The notes beneath the pieces are model-generated. The model was not told the DNA's origin, did not search any database, and saw only the letters and a list, made by a program, of their open reading frames with translations. Positions 24,060-32,687 of a DNA stretch of 64,000 nucleotides are shown here, one piece after another (positions within the stretch are counted from its first letter, which is position 1; each line of letters begins with the position of its first letter). This stretch comes from Candidatus Eisenbacteria bacterium (GTDB taxonomy: Bacteria; Eisenbacteria; RBG-16-71-46; CAIMUX01; JAHJDP01), in the NCBI GenBank assembly GCA_018831195.1, contig JAHJDP010000037.1, positions 1 to 64,000 on the forward strand, given 5' to 3'. The translations under genes were made by a program, and so were the position numbers.

Positions 24060-25469
24060 ATGTCCGAAATACCATTTGAATCTCTTCTCAACCGCTCGCT
24101 ACAAAACCTAAAGGGATTCTGGCGCGATATCAAAGCGCGCACACCCTTCCCCACCGGGCGGACGATTCATCCCGATCTTCCCAACGAGGAGATCCCGCAC
24201 ATCCGGAAGCAGATGCAGGATTGTCTCGATGCGAAGGGTGGCGAGGTCTCGGCCCGCCTGAGGGCGGCGGAGTTGGGCCGGGCTTATTTGCACTTGAATC
24301 CCACGGGCCGGGAGCGTTTTTTGGGGATTTTAGCCGCCGATTTTGGCGTCCATCGCGAGGCGGTGATCAAGGCGGCCCAGGAATATCAGCACGCCGAGGG
24401 CGGGGACAACTTCGAGAAGGAATGCCGGCTCCGTGACGCGCTCATCGCTCCACGTGTGCGCCTGCTGACTCAGTTTAACGATTTACCGGAAGGTGTAAAA
24501 TTCCTGGTGGATCTCAGAAGCGATCTCCTGGATAACCTGAAGAGCCATCCGGAATTTCAACCTCTCGACTGGGATTTGAAGAGCCTGCTGGCCTCATGGG
24601 TTGATGTCGGCTTCCTCGAGCTTCGTCGGATTTCATGGGATTCCCCGGCCTCCTTACTCGAAAAGCTCATCGCCTATGAGGCTGTCCATGAAATCGAATC
24701 CTGGACTGATCTTAGAAACCGGTTGGAGTCCGATCGGCGCTGTTATGCTTTTTTCCATCCCCATATGCCGGGTGAACCTCTCATTTTCATTGAGGTCGCA
24801 TTGCTCGATCAAATGGCGGGCAGTATTCAAGTTCTTCTGGATACGGAGGCGCCCGAATTTAATCCCCGCGGCGCCAGAACCGCGATTTTTTATTCGATAA
24901 ATAATACTCAGAAGGGACTGCGGGGTATCAGCTTCGGGAATTTTTTGATCAAAAGGGTTGTTGACGATCTTCTCAGGGATTTTCCGAGACTTAAACAATT
25001 CGCGACACTTTCTCCCGCACCCGGCTTCTGCCATTGGCTGTCCGAGCAAATCTCCGGGGGTGGAAGTTTGCTGACCGAGGCCGAATCCAAATCGATTGAA
25101 ACCGGCACCGGGAGAGATCCTGACATAGCGCTGCAGGCCGTCCTCGCCGATCCCGGCTGGAACCAGGATCTTGCCTTGGCGGCCTCATTGGAAACGCCAT
25201 TACTGCGCCTTTGCGCCCGCTATTTGACGGAGGCCAAGCGCGGCGGCCGGCCGCTGGATCCCGTTGCGCGGTTTCATCTTGGAAATGGCGCTGTCATCGA
25301 GAAATTGAATTGGCTGGGCGACACATCCCCAATTGGTTTGAAACGCTCCGCGGGAATCATGGTGAACTACGGTTACCGGCTGGAGGAGATCGAGAAAAAT
25401 CATGAGAACCATGTGGGCACGGGAGCCGTTGCGCTGGCGCCGCCGGTCCGGCGTTTGTTAAAAAGCTGA
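24060..25469 (+). CDS. Malonyl-CoA decarboxylase
   Basis: A 469-residue enzyme that converts malonyl-CoA to acetyl-CoA and CO2. The helical N-terminal domain (to about 180) is followed by the GNAT-like catalytic domain. Signature pieces: CYAFFHPHMPGEPLIFIEVAL; SINNTQKGLRGISFGNFLIK; FATLSPAPGF with catalytic Ser318; and VARFHLGNGA with catalytic His406. The length and order match bacterial MCD. GGAGA precedes ATG 24060. It lies 16 bp after the tricorn-like protease gene, an unexpected partnership. It converges with the EamA gene with an 8-bp gap. It could detoxify malonyl-CoA or serve malonate use; no malonate transporter or CoA ligase is next to it. Confidence 0.93.
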   Translation: MSEIPFESLLNRSLQNLKGFWRDIKARTPFPTGRTIHPDLPNEEIPHIRKQMQDCLDAKGGEVSARLRAAELGRAYLHLNPTGRERFLGILAADFGVHREAVIKAAQEYQHAEGGDNFEKECRLRDALIAPRVRLLTQFNDLPEGVKFLVDLRSDLLDNLKSHPEFQPLDWDLKSLLASWVDVGFLELRRISWDSPASLLEKLIAYEAVHEIESWTDLRNRLESDRRCYAFFHPHMPGEPLIFIEVALLDQMAGSIQVLLDTEAPEFNPRGARTAIFYSINNTQKGLRGISFGNFLIKRVVDDLLRDFPRLKQFATLSPAPGFCHWLSEQISGGGSLLTEAESKSIETGTGRDPDIALQAVLADPGWNQDLALAASLETPLLRLCARYLTEAKRGGRPLDPVARFHLGNGAVIEKLNWLGDTSPIGLKRSAGIMVNYGYRLEEIEKNHENHVGTGAVALAPPVRRLLKS

Positions 25470-25477
25470 TCCGGAAC

Positions 25478-26392
25478 CTAGAGATTAATCAAAACAAGCG
25501 CAACGATGGTCATTAGGACCGCTGTCAAGTCCCTTGGCTTGAGCCGCTCTTTAAAAAAGGTCATCCCGACAAGGTTGATAATGACGATACTGCCGGCGCC
25601 GTAAATGGGGAAAACAACCGAAGCGGGAAGTTCGTTCAAGGCCAGAATCAGAAAGAATGAAGAGAAGAGGTTCGGCACACCAACCGCCGATCCCATGAGG
25701 ATCTCCCGCCGTGCCAGGGGAATTCTTCGCCGCAGAACGACAGCCAAACTAAACAACAAGGCGACAAAAAAAACACAGAATAGAAAGAGGGATTTGTGTT
25801 CCAAAATCGCATATCGCTGAAAGACCTTATTGCTGAACTCGGCCAATCCACCAAGAACAAAGAGCATGAGCAGAATCGGGCGGATCGTACGGCCTTGTTG
25901 CGCCCGTGACGGCCAGTTGACCAGTACGATTGAAAAGACCGCCAGGCCGATTCCCATCCATTGAAGGAGCTGCGGGCGCTCCCTCCAGATAAGCAACGAC
26001 AGCAGCATCGGAACAAGGATCCCAAGCTTTGCGAAGGCTCCGGCAAGACCGACCCCATGCCGCCGGATACTGATCTGAAGGCAGATAAAAGAAAGGAAGA
26101 AGACCCCCCCGGCGATCCCCCCGACAAACACCGCCCAAAGGAAACTGCCATTCAGCGAAAGCTTATGTCCCGGCCCGGCCAGAGCACTCCCGATATCCGA
26201 GATCGATTCGATCAAATGCAGCGGATGGGTCAACGGAAGGCCCTTGATCGCAAGAAAACCCGCCATGACAACACAAGCCGCGATGTAGTTTACCGAAGTA
26301 ATGGCATAGCGATTCATCCCTTTGTTTTCTGTATATTTAAAAATCAGCGCGATCGAGGCGCTGCAACACACCGCGAGCAGAAGGTATGGCAT
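25478..26392 (-). CDS. EamA-type (DMT superfamily) membrane transporter
   Basis: A 304-residue integral inner-membrane protein with about ten hydrophobic helices arranged as two repeats, ending in LPASVVFPIYGAGSIVIINLVGMTFFKERLKPRD, the conserved end of the second EamA repeat. The first repeat ends LAGAFAKLGILVPMLLSLLIWRERPQLLQW. The family exports metabolites or amino acids; the substrate cannot be read from sequence. ATG 26392 lacks a strong ribosome-binding site. It runs alone on the - strand between two + strand genes. Confidence 0.88.
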   Translation of the reverse strand: MPYLLLAVCCSASIALIFKYTENKGMNRYAITSVNYIAACVVMAGFLAIKGLPLTHPLHLIESISDIGSALAGPGHKLSLNGSFLWAVFVGGIAGGVFFLSFICLQISIRRHGVGLAGAFAKLGILVPMLLSLLIWRERPQLLQWMGIGLAVFSIVLVNWPSRAQQGRTIRPILLMLFVLGGLAEFSNKVFQRYAILEHKSLFLFCVFFVALLFSLAVVLRRRIPLARREILMGSAVGVPNLFSSFFLILALNELPASVVFPIYGAGSIVIINLVGMTFFKERLKPRDLTAVLMTIVALVLINL

Positions 26393-26578
26393 TTAATTCA
26401 ATTGCTCAATTCTGGATCAGGATTGGGAATTCCGGCGGCCGGCCGTTCCATGCAACGCGCTTCGCGGGATGGCCCGCTGCCGTATATGAAACTCAACACT
26501 ATCATGATCCGTATCTTTCTGCTACGATGGCCGCGTTGTTTGGCTTATTTCAGACAAAATCAGAGGAGCGAGGGAACG

Positions 26579-28654
26579 ATGCCAGCAAGAAAACAGATCA
26601 AAAGAAAACCCGCCAAGCCGGTACGAAAGACGCTGAAAAAGCGCCCGCTCGCCGCCGAAGATCTGCTGTCGATCAAATTTGTGCATGGGGGATCGATCGC
26701 CCCCGACGGATCTTCTTACGTTTTCCCCGTACGAACGGCCAGAAAAGACCGCAAGGGGTATAATTCCCACCTCTACATCGTGAAAACTGAAGACGGCACG
26801 ATGCGGCAATTTACCTTTGGAAAGCGATCCGATGGAGCTCCTGTCTATTCACCCGATGGCGCCACCATTGCTTTTGTCGGAATGAGGGGACATTATCCGG
26901 GCATTCACCTGATCCCTGTCGATGGTGGTGAAGCCCGGACGCTTGTGGAGAAGGACGGTTCTTTTGACAGCCTCTCCTTTTCGCCGGATGGGAAAACAAT
27001 CCTCTGCGCTTTCCGCCCCAACGACCCGCTTGAGGGCGCTGACGGCAAAAAAAAGGATAAGAGCGCCGAGAGCGATCCAGAGGCGCCCCCCCCCAAGCGG
27101 GAAGCCCCAACGCATCGCCATATCACCCGGCTGTTCTATCGGCTCGACGGCGCGGGTTTTCTTCCCAAGACGGAAAACCAGATCTGGATCTTCGATATTG
27201 AAACAGGCAAGGGCACCCAGCTCACCCAGGGCAAGCGCGGGGCCAACCATCCGGTTTTTTCACCGGATGGGAAGCGTATCGCCTTTGTTTCGAATATTCG
27301 CCCTGATCCCGACGTGGAGCAGGATCTTATCGATCTCTTTGTTATGCCGGCCAAGGGCGGGAAGCCAAGACTCATCCCGACGCCGCCCGGCATATCAACC
27401 AACCCTAGTTTCTCTCCCGACGGCACGAAGATAGCCTATCTTGGACATGACGATCCCAAAGATCCCTGGTTTGAGAACACGCGGGTTTGGGTCGTTCCTG
27501 CGAACGGCCGGGGTGACGCCAAATGTCTCTGCCGGAAATTCGATCAGCCGGCCTATGACGGCACCATCTCCGATATGGGCGGCGGTTTCTTTGAGATGAA
27601 ACCTCAATGGAGCCCGACGGGCGGGTCGATCTATTTCATCTCCTGCGGTTTCGGTTCATCGGGATTGTACAAAGTTTCTTCGCGCGGGGGGACGCCGGTT
27701 CAAATCACGCCGGACAAGATCCACCTTCAGTCGGTTGCCTTGTCGGAAAATCGCCGGACGGCCATAGGTGTTGTTTCATCAGCGACGATGCCCGCGGAGG
27801 TCTATGCGTTCGATGTCGCTTCAGGTGAAGGCAAGCGCCTGACATTCCTCACCAAGGATTGGGCCGCTGAAATCGATATCCAAAAACCGCAATATGTCCG
27901 CATTAAATCGACGGAAAATACAAGGGTCGACGCCTGGATCCTCAAGCCCCCGAAGTTCTCTCCACGCAAGAAATATCCCGCTATTGTAGAAGTCCATGGC
28001 GGTCCGATGACGCAGTACGGATATTCCTTCTTCCATGAACTCCAGCTTCTCGCGGCGAAGGGCTATGTCGTCTTCTACAGCAATCCGCGCGGATCCCTTG
28101 GTTACGGCCGGGGCTTCTCAGAGGCGATCAAGAATAACTGGGGCGGCCGTGATTTTGAAGATGTCATGGCCGGCACCGACTATCTGGAAAGCCTGCCGTA
28201 TGTGAATCCCAAACGGATCGGCATCACCGGCGGCTCCTACGGCGGGTTTATGACCAACTGGGCTGTCGGACAAACACACCGGTACAAGGCCGCTGTGACG
28301 CAGCGTTCTGTTGTGGATATGATTCCCTTCTTCGGCTCTTCCGATGTGGGATTTTCCTTTCACCACGAACTCGGCGGTCATCCGTGGGAAAATGTGGAAG
28401 GCTACCGCAAGCAGTCTCCCCTGACCTACGCGAAAAATATCAAAACACCACTGCTGATCATCCATTCGGAAAACGACATGCGGTGCAACATTGAACAAGC
28501 CGAAAATCTCTTTGCGACACTGAAGGTTCTTAAGCGGAAAACAGAGTTTATCCGTTTTCCCGAGGAGCCGCACGGGTTGTCAAGAGGCGGCAGGCCGGAT
28601 CGGAGGATCATCCGGCTGGAGAAGATCCTGGATTGGTTTGAGCGGTATCTCTAA
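26579..28654 (+). CDS. S9-family (prolyl oligopeptidase/acylaminoacyl) peptidase
   Basis: A 691-residue cytoplasmic serine peptidase. The first about 35 residues are Lys/Arg-rich with no signal peptide. Residues about 40-430 are TolB-like propeller blades (VYSPDGATIAFVG; HPVFSPDGKRIAFVS), with a charged insertion near 150-180. The C-terminal alpha/beta hydrolase starts at about 440 with HGGPMTQYG. Catalytic triad: Ser553 in GGSYGGFMTNW, Asp633 in HSENDMR, and His665 in EEPHGLS. ATG 26579 follows GAGGAGCGAGGGAACG; the much longer open frame back to 25961 is read-through opposite the EamA gene. It probably degrades oligopeptides delivered by the exported proteases. Confidence 0.93.
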   Translation: MPARKQIKRKPAKPVRKTLKKRPLAAEDLLSIKFVHGGSIAPDGSSYVFPVRTARKDRKGYNSHLYIVKTEDGTMRQFTFGKRSDGAPVYSPDGATIAFVGMRGHYPGIHLIPVDGGEARTLVEKDGSFDSLSFSPDGKTILCAFRPNDPLEGADGKKKDKSAESDPEAPPPKREAPTHRHITRLFYRLDGAGFLPKTENQIWIFDIETGKGTQLTQGKRGANHPVFSPDGKRIAFVSNIRPDPDVEQDLIDLFVMPAKGGKPRLIPTPPGISTNPSFSPDGTKIAYLGHDDPKDPWFENTRVWVVPANGRGDAKCLCRKFDQPAYDGTISDMGGGFFEMKPQWSPTGGSIYFISCGFGSSGLYKVSSRGGTPVQITPDKIHLQSVALSENRRTAIGVVSSATMPAEVYAFDVASGEGKRLTFLTKDWAAEIDIQKPQYVRIKSTENTRVDAWILKPPKFSPRKKYPAIVEVHGGPMTQYGYSFFHELQLLAAKGYVVFYSNPRGSLGYGRGFSEAIKNNWGGRDFEDVMAGTDYLESLPYVNPKRIGITGGSYGGFMTNWAVGQTHRYKAAVTQRSVVDMIPFFGSSDVGFSFHHELGGHPWENVEGYRKQSPLTYAKNIKTPLLIIHSENDMRCNIEQAENLFATLKVLKRKTEFIRFPEEPHGLSRGGRPDRRIIRLEKILDWFERYL

Positions 28655-28665
28655 AGGGCGCTGCT

Positions 28666-28692
28666 GGGGCCCGGGAGCATTTCTCGGGCCCC
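28666..28692. terminator. Hairpin between convergent genes
   Basis: GGGGCCCGGGA (28666-28676) pairs with TCTCGGGCCCC (28682-28692), 11 bp with one G-T pair and a 5-base loop. It lies between the ends of the S9 peptidase (+) and the methyltransferase (-). A T-run occurs only further on (28709-28714). Confidence 0.6.
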
Positions 28693-28696
28693 CGGT

Positions 28697-29677
28697 CTAT
28701 CCCATGGGTTTTTTAAAGGCGATATTGAGATAAGGAAGAATGGCGGTGATCGGCGGCCGATTCCCGGCGCCTCGATCCATGAGATAAGCGCACGGCAAAA
28801 ACAACAGGCTCAGGGCCTCAACAATAGCGCGGGTCACTCCCTTTTTGCGCCCCCGTATTCTCTCGAAGTAGGCATGATGCTCTTGAACCGAATCGGTGGG
28901 AGCGGGCCTGGCCTCGTTTGGCAAAGACCGGACAACGCCGCGCCATGTCGATCCGACAATGCCGTCTGCAATCAGCCTCTCTGTTGATTTATTGCGGAAC
29001 TCGACGGGTCTGATGAGGCGGGCCGATGAACAAGCCATCGAAAGCGGCAGCCAATGCACAAAGGGAAGACGTGTTGTGTGGCCGTCGAAGGGCCAGATAC
29101 GATTCGGCGTCTCGGTAATGATCAGCATTCCGCCGGGTTGAAGTCGATCCCACAGATGATTCAATATCGAATGGCGTTCCTGTGGGTGAATATGTTCAAG
29201 GACCGCCGACAAGGTAATAAGATCGAAGGACGCCTCTTCAAAAGGAAGGTCGTCCATAACCGAAACATCGGGAATGTCAACAAGCCCTCCAAGTCCCTCG
29301 TCTTCAATCCTTAGTCGCGCCGCGCGCCGGTTTCCTTCGTGGGGATCGACGCCGGTAACGATGGCGCCTTCTCTGGAAAGCAAGATGGATGAGCTCCCGC
29401 ATCCGCACCCGAAATCCAGAATTTTTTTGTTCTTGAGGGATGTCTGCCGCCGCACAAAACTTATGAATTGATCCCGCAAGTACCCGTCATCATCCACACG
29501 CAGGATTTCATCGTATAGAAAATCGATCTTGGCGGCATAGAGGGCTTCCAATGTTTCTCTGCGATAAGATGAATCAAATGAAATACCCTCTGGATGCCAG
29601 GACCCATTATAGAAAACCGGATCCATGAGGCGCACTTTGCGCCGGGACCCGACATCCTGAATTTCAATTGAAGCCAC
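28697..29677 (-). CDS. SAM-dependent methyltransferase (class I)
   Basis: A 326-residue product starting at GTG 29677, with GGGAG and AGCGGAG upstream. A class I Rossmann methyltransferase is shown by motif I ILDFGCGCGSSSILL (about residues 86-100), the acidic loop VTGVDPHEG, DLPFEEASFDLITLSAVLEH (motif IV) and LQPGGMLIITETPN. The C-terminal third has a hydrophobic patch (VEALSLLFLPCAYLMD), so it may associate with the membrane and a lipid-linked or surface substrate. No pathway partner is adjacent. A strong terminator for the next - strand gene lies just upstream at 29695-29723, so it has its own transcript. Confidence 0.85.
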   Translation of the reverse strand: MASIEIQDVGSRRKVRLMDPVFYNGSWHPEGISFDSSYRRETLEALYAAKIDFLYDEILRVDDDGYLRDQFISFVRRQTSLKNKKILDFGCGCGSSSILLSREGAIVTGVDPHEGNRRAARLRIEDEGLGGLVDIPDVSVMDDLPFEEASFDLITLSAVLEHIHPQERHSILNHLWDRLQPGGMLIITETPNRIWPFDGHTTRLPFVHWLPLSMACSSARLIRPVEFRNKSTERLIADGIVGSTWRGVVRSLPNEARPAPTDSVQEHHAYFERIRGRKKGVTRAIVEALSLLFLPCAYLMDRGAGNRPPITAILPYLNIAFKKPMG

Positions 29678-29694
29678 TCCGCTAAAACTCCCTT

Positions 29695-29723
29695 AAAAAA
29701 GAGGGCTCCGCTTGGGAGCCCTC
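29695..29723 (-). terminator. Rho-independent terminator (strong)
   Basis: Read on the - strand: GAGGGCTCC, loop CAAGC, GGAGCCCTC, then six T. The 9-bp stem is perfect. It ends transcription of the beta-helix gene (stop at 29752). Confidence 0.9.
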
Positions 29724-29751
29724 TCTCCGGCAAGCCTTCGAAGGAAAGCTT

Positions 29752-31035
29752 TTATTTTACCAATGCCAAACGCCTGGTTTCCGTTTTTCCGTTCCACTTC
29801 ATTTGGTAAAAATAGATCCCATCAGCAATGGACGCACCGATCTGGTTGGTGCCGTCCCAGGCGGCCTGATAAACGCCCGGCGATCGATTCCCATCAACTA
29901 AAGTCTGTATCACACGGCCCTGAAGATCAATGATGCGGAGTTGCACCCTGGCGTCCGGGGAGGTTTCAGGAATTATATAGGTGATCTGGGTCGCGAACTG
30001 GAAGGGGTTCGGCGAACAGGAGGAGAGCCGCCCCTGAGCCGGGACATCATCCCCCCACTCGACCGTCGCTGCGGCCAAGCAACCCTGCGGCCAGGCCCCA
30101 AGCAGATCACAGGATGTGTTCGGTGGAGAGAAGGCAAGACAGGGGGAATCACTCTGCAGCGTGAAATTTTGAAACAAGGGATCGCAGAATATCGGATCCA
30201 AGCTGATGTTGCCGTCAACACCATATTGCCCGGCGATCGATCCGACCCAATCCCCCCCCTCGTTGCCGTATATATCACAGCATGCCAGCGCCGCCGTGCT
30301 GGTGTCTACGGTGACAAGACCTTGCATCGTGGTGTTGAAGGCGATAATCGAATTCTCGATCATGAGATGGGAGCCCATCTCAGCGTACAATCCCGCGCCC
30401 ATGACCGGGGCATCATTGCCGGTGAAGGTGCAATTTCTGAAGGCTGATGTCGAGAAAAAAGCACGGACCGCACCGCCCCAGATCAGGACCCAATTGTCAC
30501 AGAATGTACAATTAATAAATTCCGGCGACGCTTGGTAGCAATGGATCGCGCCGCCGTGCTTGCCGTAATTGTTCGCAAAGATGACATTTTCAAAAGTCGG
30601 ATTCGAGCTATATTGAAAGAGGGCGCCGCCCCCTGAGTTGCATTCTCAGTCAATTCCTGAGACGTATCCACCCGTCACGGTTAGATTTTCAATCCTTGAG
30701 TCGGAACTCTCTCCATTTGAGAAGAAGAAAGCCCGATGCCAATCCTCGCTTGTTCCCTCGCTGTTGATAATGCACGCATGCGGATCCCCGCTTTGGGACC
30801 GCACGGTAAGGTCCAACCCGAGAAAATTGATATCCCTATTGCCGTCGCCGGTGAAGGTTCCATCCGTCAATTCAATCACATCCCCATTGCCAGCCACATC
30901 AATCGCATCTTGGATTGTCGGATAATCGCCGGTTCCTTCCGGATTGATGACATAGATTGTAGCGATCGAAGGCGTGGCGGTGGAGCCAAGAACCAGCAGA
31001 AAGATCAAGAAAGCAGATACAGTCCAAAATCGCAT
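29752..31035 (-). pseudogene. Secreted parallel beta-helix protein interrupted by one in-frame TGA
   Basis: The frame runs from ATG 31035 (AGGGGGATC upstream) to the stop at 29752, 427 codons with a single TGA at 30648-30646. Part one (129 codons) has a signal peptide and the usual opening of a pectate-lyase-like beta-helix (YVINPEGTGDYPTIQDAID, GDVIELTDGTFTGDGN). Part two continues in the same frame with beta-helix turns (NPTFENVIFANNYGKHGGAI, SPEFINCTF, SAFRNCTFTGND) and a FlgD-like C-terminal module (ADGIYFYQMKWNGKTETRRL). The promoter and terminator are intact and there is no frameshift, so the lesion is one base, a sequencing error, or a recoded codon (see findings). Confidence 0.85.
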
Positions 31036-31112
31036 AGCACCGATCCCCCTTTCATCCCAACACGGCGGTGCCTTGATGTCTGAGTCGTATCCTTCTACTC
31101 CTTAGGATAAGT

Positions 31113-31141
31113 ATTATAGATTCTTGAATCAAGCTTGTCAA
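31113..31141 (-). promoter_or_regulatory. Consensus sigma-70 type promoter
   Basis: On the - strand: TTGACA (31141-31136), a 17-bp spacer and TATAAT (31118-31113), a perfect match to the housekeeping consensus. It lies about 80 bp before the ATG of the beta-helix gene. The spacer holds the palindrome GATTCTTGAATC (31119-31130), which might be an operator. Confidence 0.8.
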
Positions 31142-31256
31142 GAATGGAAAATCGCCATCAAGAGAAGAGGCACTGGTTAATATTTATGCTGTTACAAATA
31201 ACGACAGGGGACGATTACGCCGTAAGCGGAATCCGAGCCGGAAGGACTCATTCCTC

Positions 31257-32675
31257 CTAAAAAGTAAAGTCTAACACGGTCTCATCAACCAAAGAAACCG
31301 CCCCCCGGCCGCCGGGATCGACCCGGAATGTCTGCAGCCGTCCCACCCCGTTGGTGTGAAGAATCGAGAAGAAACCGGTATCCGGTTCATGCATCAAAAG
31401 GCGGGAGGGATGGCCCCAAGGCTCGGGGCTCCACTCTCCATCAGGCAATCTCTTGTAGGGCTGATAGGTCACACCCGTATGGCTCGATTCGACATAGTGA
31501 ATGCCGTCCACAATGCGATGATTCACAATATGATTATGCCCGTTCACGACCAGATCGACACACCCCTCCTTCAATAGGGGGACAAGATCGCGCACGAGGA
31601 GATCCTCTTCATAATCCGGCGGATAACCGAACGGCGGAAGGGCACTGTGCCCCTGCGCATAGATGCCGTGGTGCATCAATACGATTCGCACCCGGGCCGA
31701 GCGGCAGGCCGGTGATCTGAGCTGTTCTTCAAGCCATCGATACTGAGGACTCCCCATGGTCACCGGCTCGAATATGAACCGCCCGGGAGACTCGTAAGCG
31801 GGCCCAGTACAAGCGTCATGATTTCCGCTCACATAGGCCCTGGTGACAAAAAGGGACCCGATCCAGACATCACCCAGCCGGTTTGCATAATAATCCGAGG
31901 GCCCGATTCCGGGACCGGCCACGTTGCGTCGCAGCTCCTGAAAGGCGGCGCTATGGCGGGGCAACGGGAAAAGATGTGAATAAACCCGGAGATTCCAGTC
32001 ATCGGGTTTCACATTATCGAAACGTTCCTCCGCTGTGGCGCCGTATGCGCTGCTGATATCATGATTCCCCGGACAGGGTATCAGCAGTGAAGTCGCCAAA
32101 AGACCTGGAGAGGCAACCGGGCTCGTGAGATCGAAAAATGACCGCCCCGTGCTGTCTCCCCACCAATCCTCACGGCGTTCCGGATGGGTCACCATATCCC
32201 CGGCGAAAAGAACACCATCGACCGGGTCCTTCAAATGCCGGTCCATGGCCGCTGGAATCGTACTGGCGATCAACGGCAGCAATTGTAGATCCGAGAGAAT
32301 AAGAAACTCGGGTGGTGTTTCAGGGGATCGATCGGGATCGTCGGCGCGGCAGGACCGCGGCAGGGACATCCATGCTGTCTCCCATCGCTTCCCCAGCATG
32401 CGGTAAGAATCCCATCTTTTACATTCTACCTGGAATCGAGCGGCCAGCACTCCCGGCCAAACGGGGGACGGCGGCTGTTCATCCGGCAGAAACCGGGCCG
32501 TTTGGCCCCGCCGCTTCAGCTCCAATACCGCCTGCGGCGGCAAAGAACCAAGCTCTTGACCATGTTTCTCCAGGGGAAATGCAAGAATCAGACTGGCCCA
32601 CACCGATCCCTCTCCGGCGGGGGTCCAATAGGGGCCCGTCACCGGATAGAAACCTCTGTCGGCATTCTGACTCAT
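31257..32675 (-). CDS. Calcineurin-like metallophosphoesterase
   Basis: A 472-residue protein with the five metal-binding blocks of the family in order: ILSDLQ (Asp, about residue 128), FAGDMV (Asp, about 157), PGNHDISS (Asn/His, about 201), VLMHHGIYA (His, about 331) and NGHNHIVNHR (His pair, about 377). It should hydrolyse phosphomono- or diesters with a two-metal centre. The first about 110 residues form a separate beta-rich region. There is no clear signal peptide. Only 12 bp separate it from the barrel protein gene upstream on the same strand, so the two are probably one operon; the substrate is unknown. Confidence 0.88.
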   Translation of the reverse strand: MSQNADRGFYPVTGPYWTPAGEGSVWASLILAFPLEKHGQELGSLPPQAVLELKRRGQTARFLPDEQPPSPVWPGVLAARFQVECKRWDSYRMLGKRWETAWMSLPRSCRADDPDRSPETPPEFLILSDLQLLPLIASTIPAAMDRHLKDPVDGVLFAGDMVTHPERREDWWGDSTGRSFFDLTSPVASPGLLATSLLIPCPGNHDISSAYGATAEERFDNVKPDDWNLRVYSHLFPLPRHSAAFQELRRNVAGPGIGPSDYYANRLGDVWIGSLFVTRAYVSGNHDACTGPAYESPGRFIFEPVTMGSPQYRWLEEQLRSPACRSARVRIVLMHHGIYAQGHSALPPFGYPPDYEEDLLVRDLVPLLKEGCVDLVVNGHNHIVNHRIVDGIHYVESSHTGVTYQPYKRLPDGEWSPEPWGHPSRLLMHEPDTGFFSILHTNGVGRLQTFRVDPGGRGAVSLVDETVLDFTF

Positions 32676-32687
32676 ATCCGGAGGGTA

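Noticed and set aside
25961-26578. 206-codon N-terminal extension of the S9 peptidase frame
   Set aside because: It is antisense to the EamA gene, is full of low-complexity charged residues, and the gene has a good ribosome-binding site and start at 26579.
29752-31035. Genome-wide recoding of TGA as a sense codon
   Set aside because: Other genes here end in TGA at the expected place (for example 8507-9844 and 35602-38445), so TGA is a normal stop in this organism.
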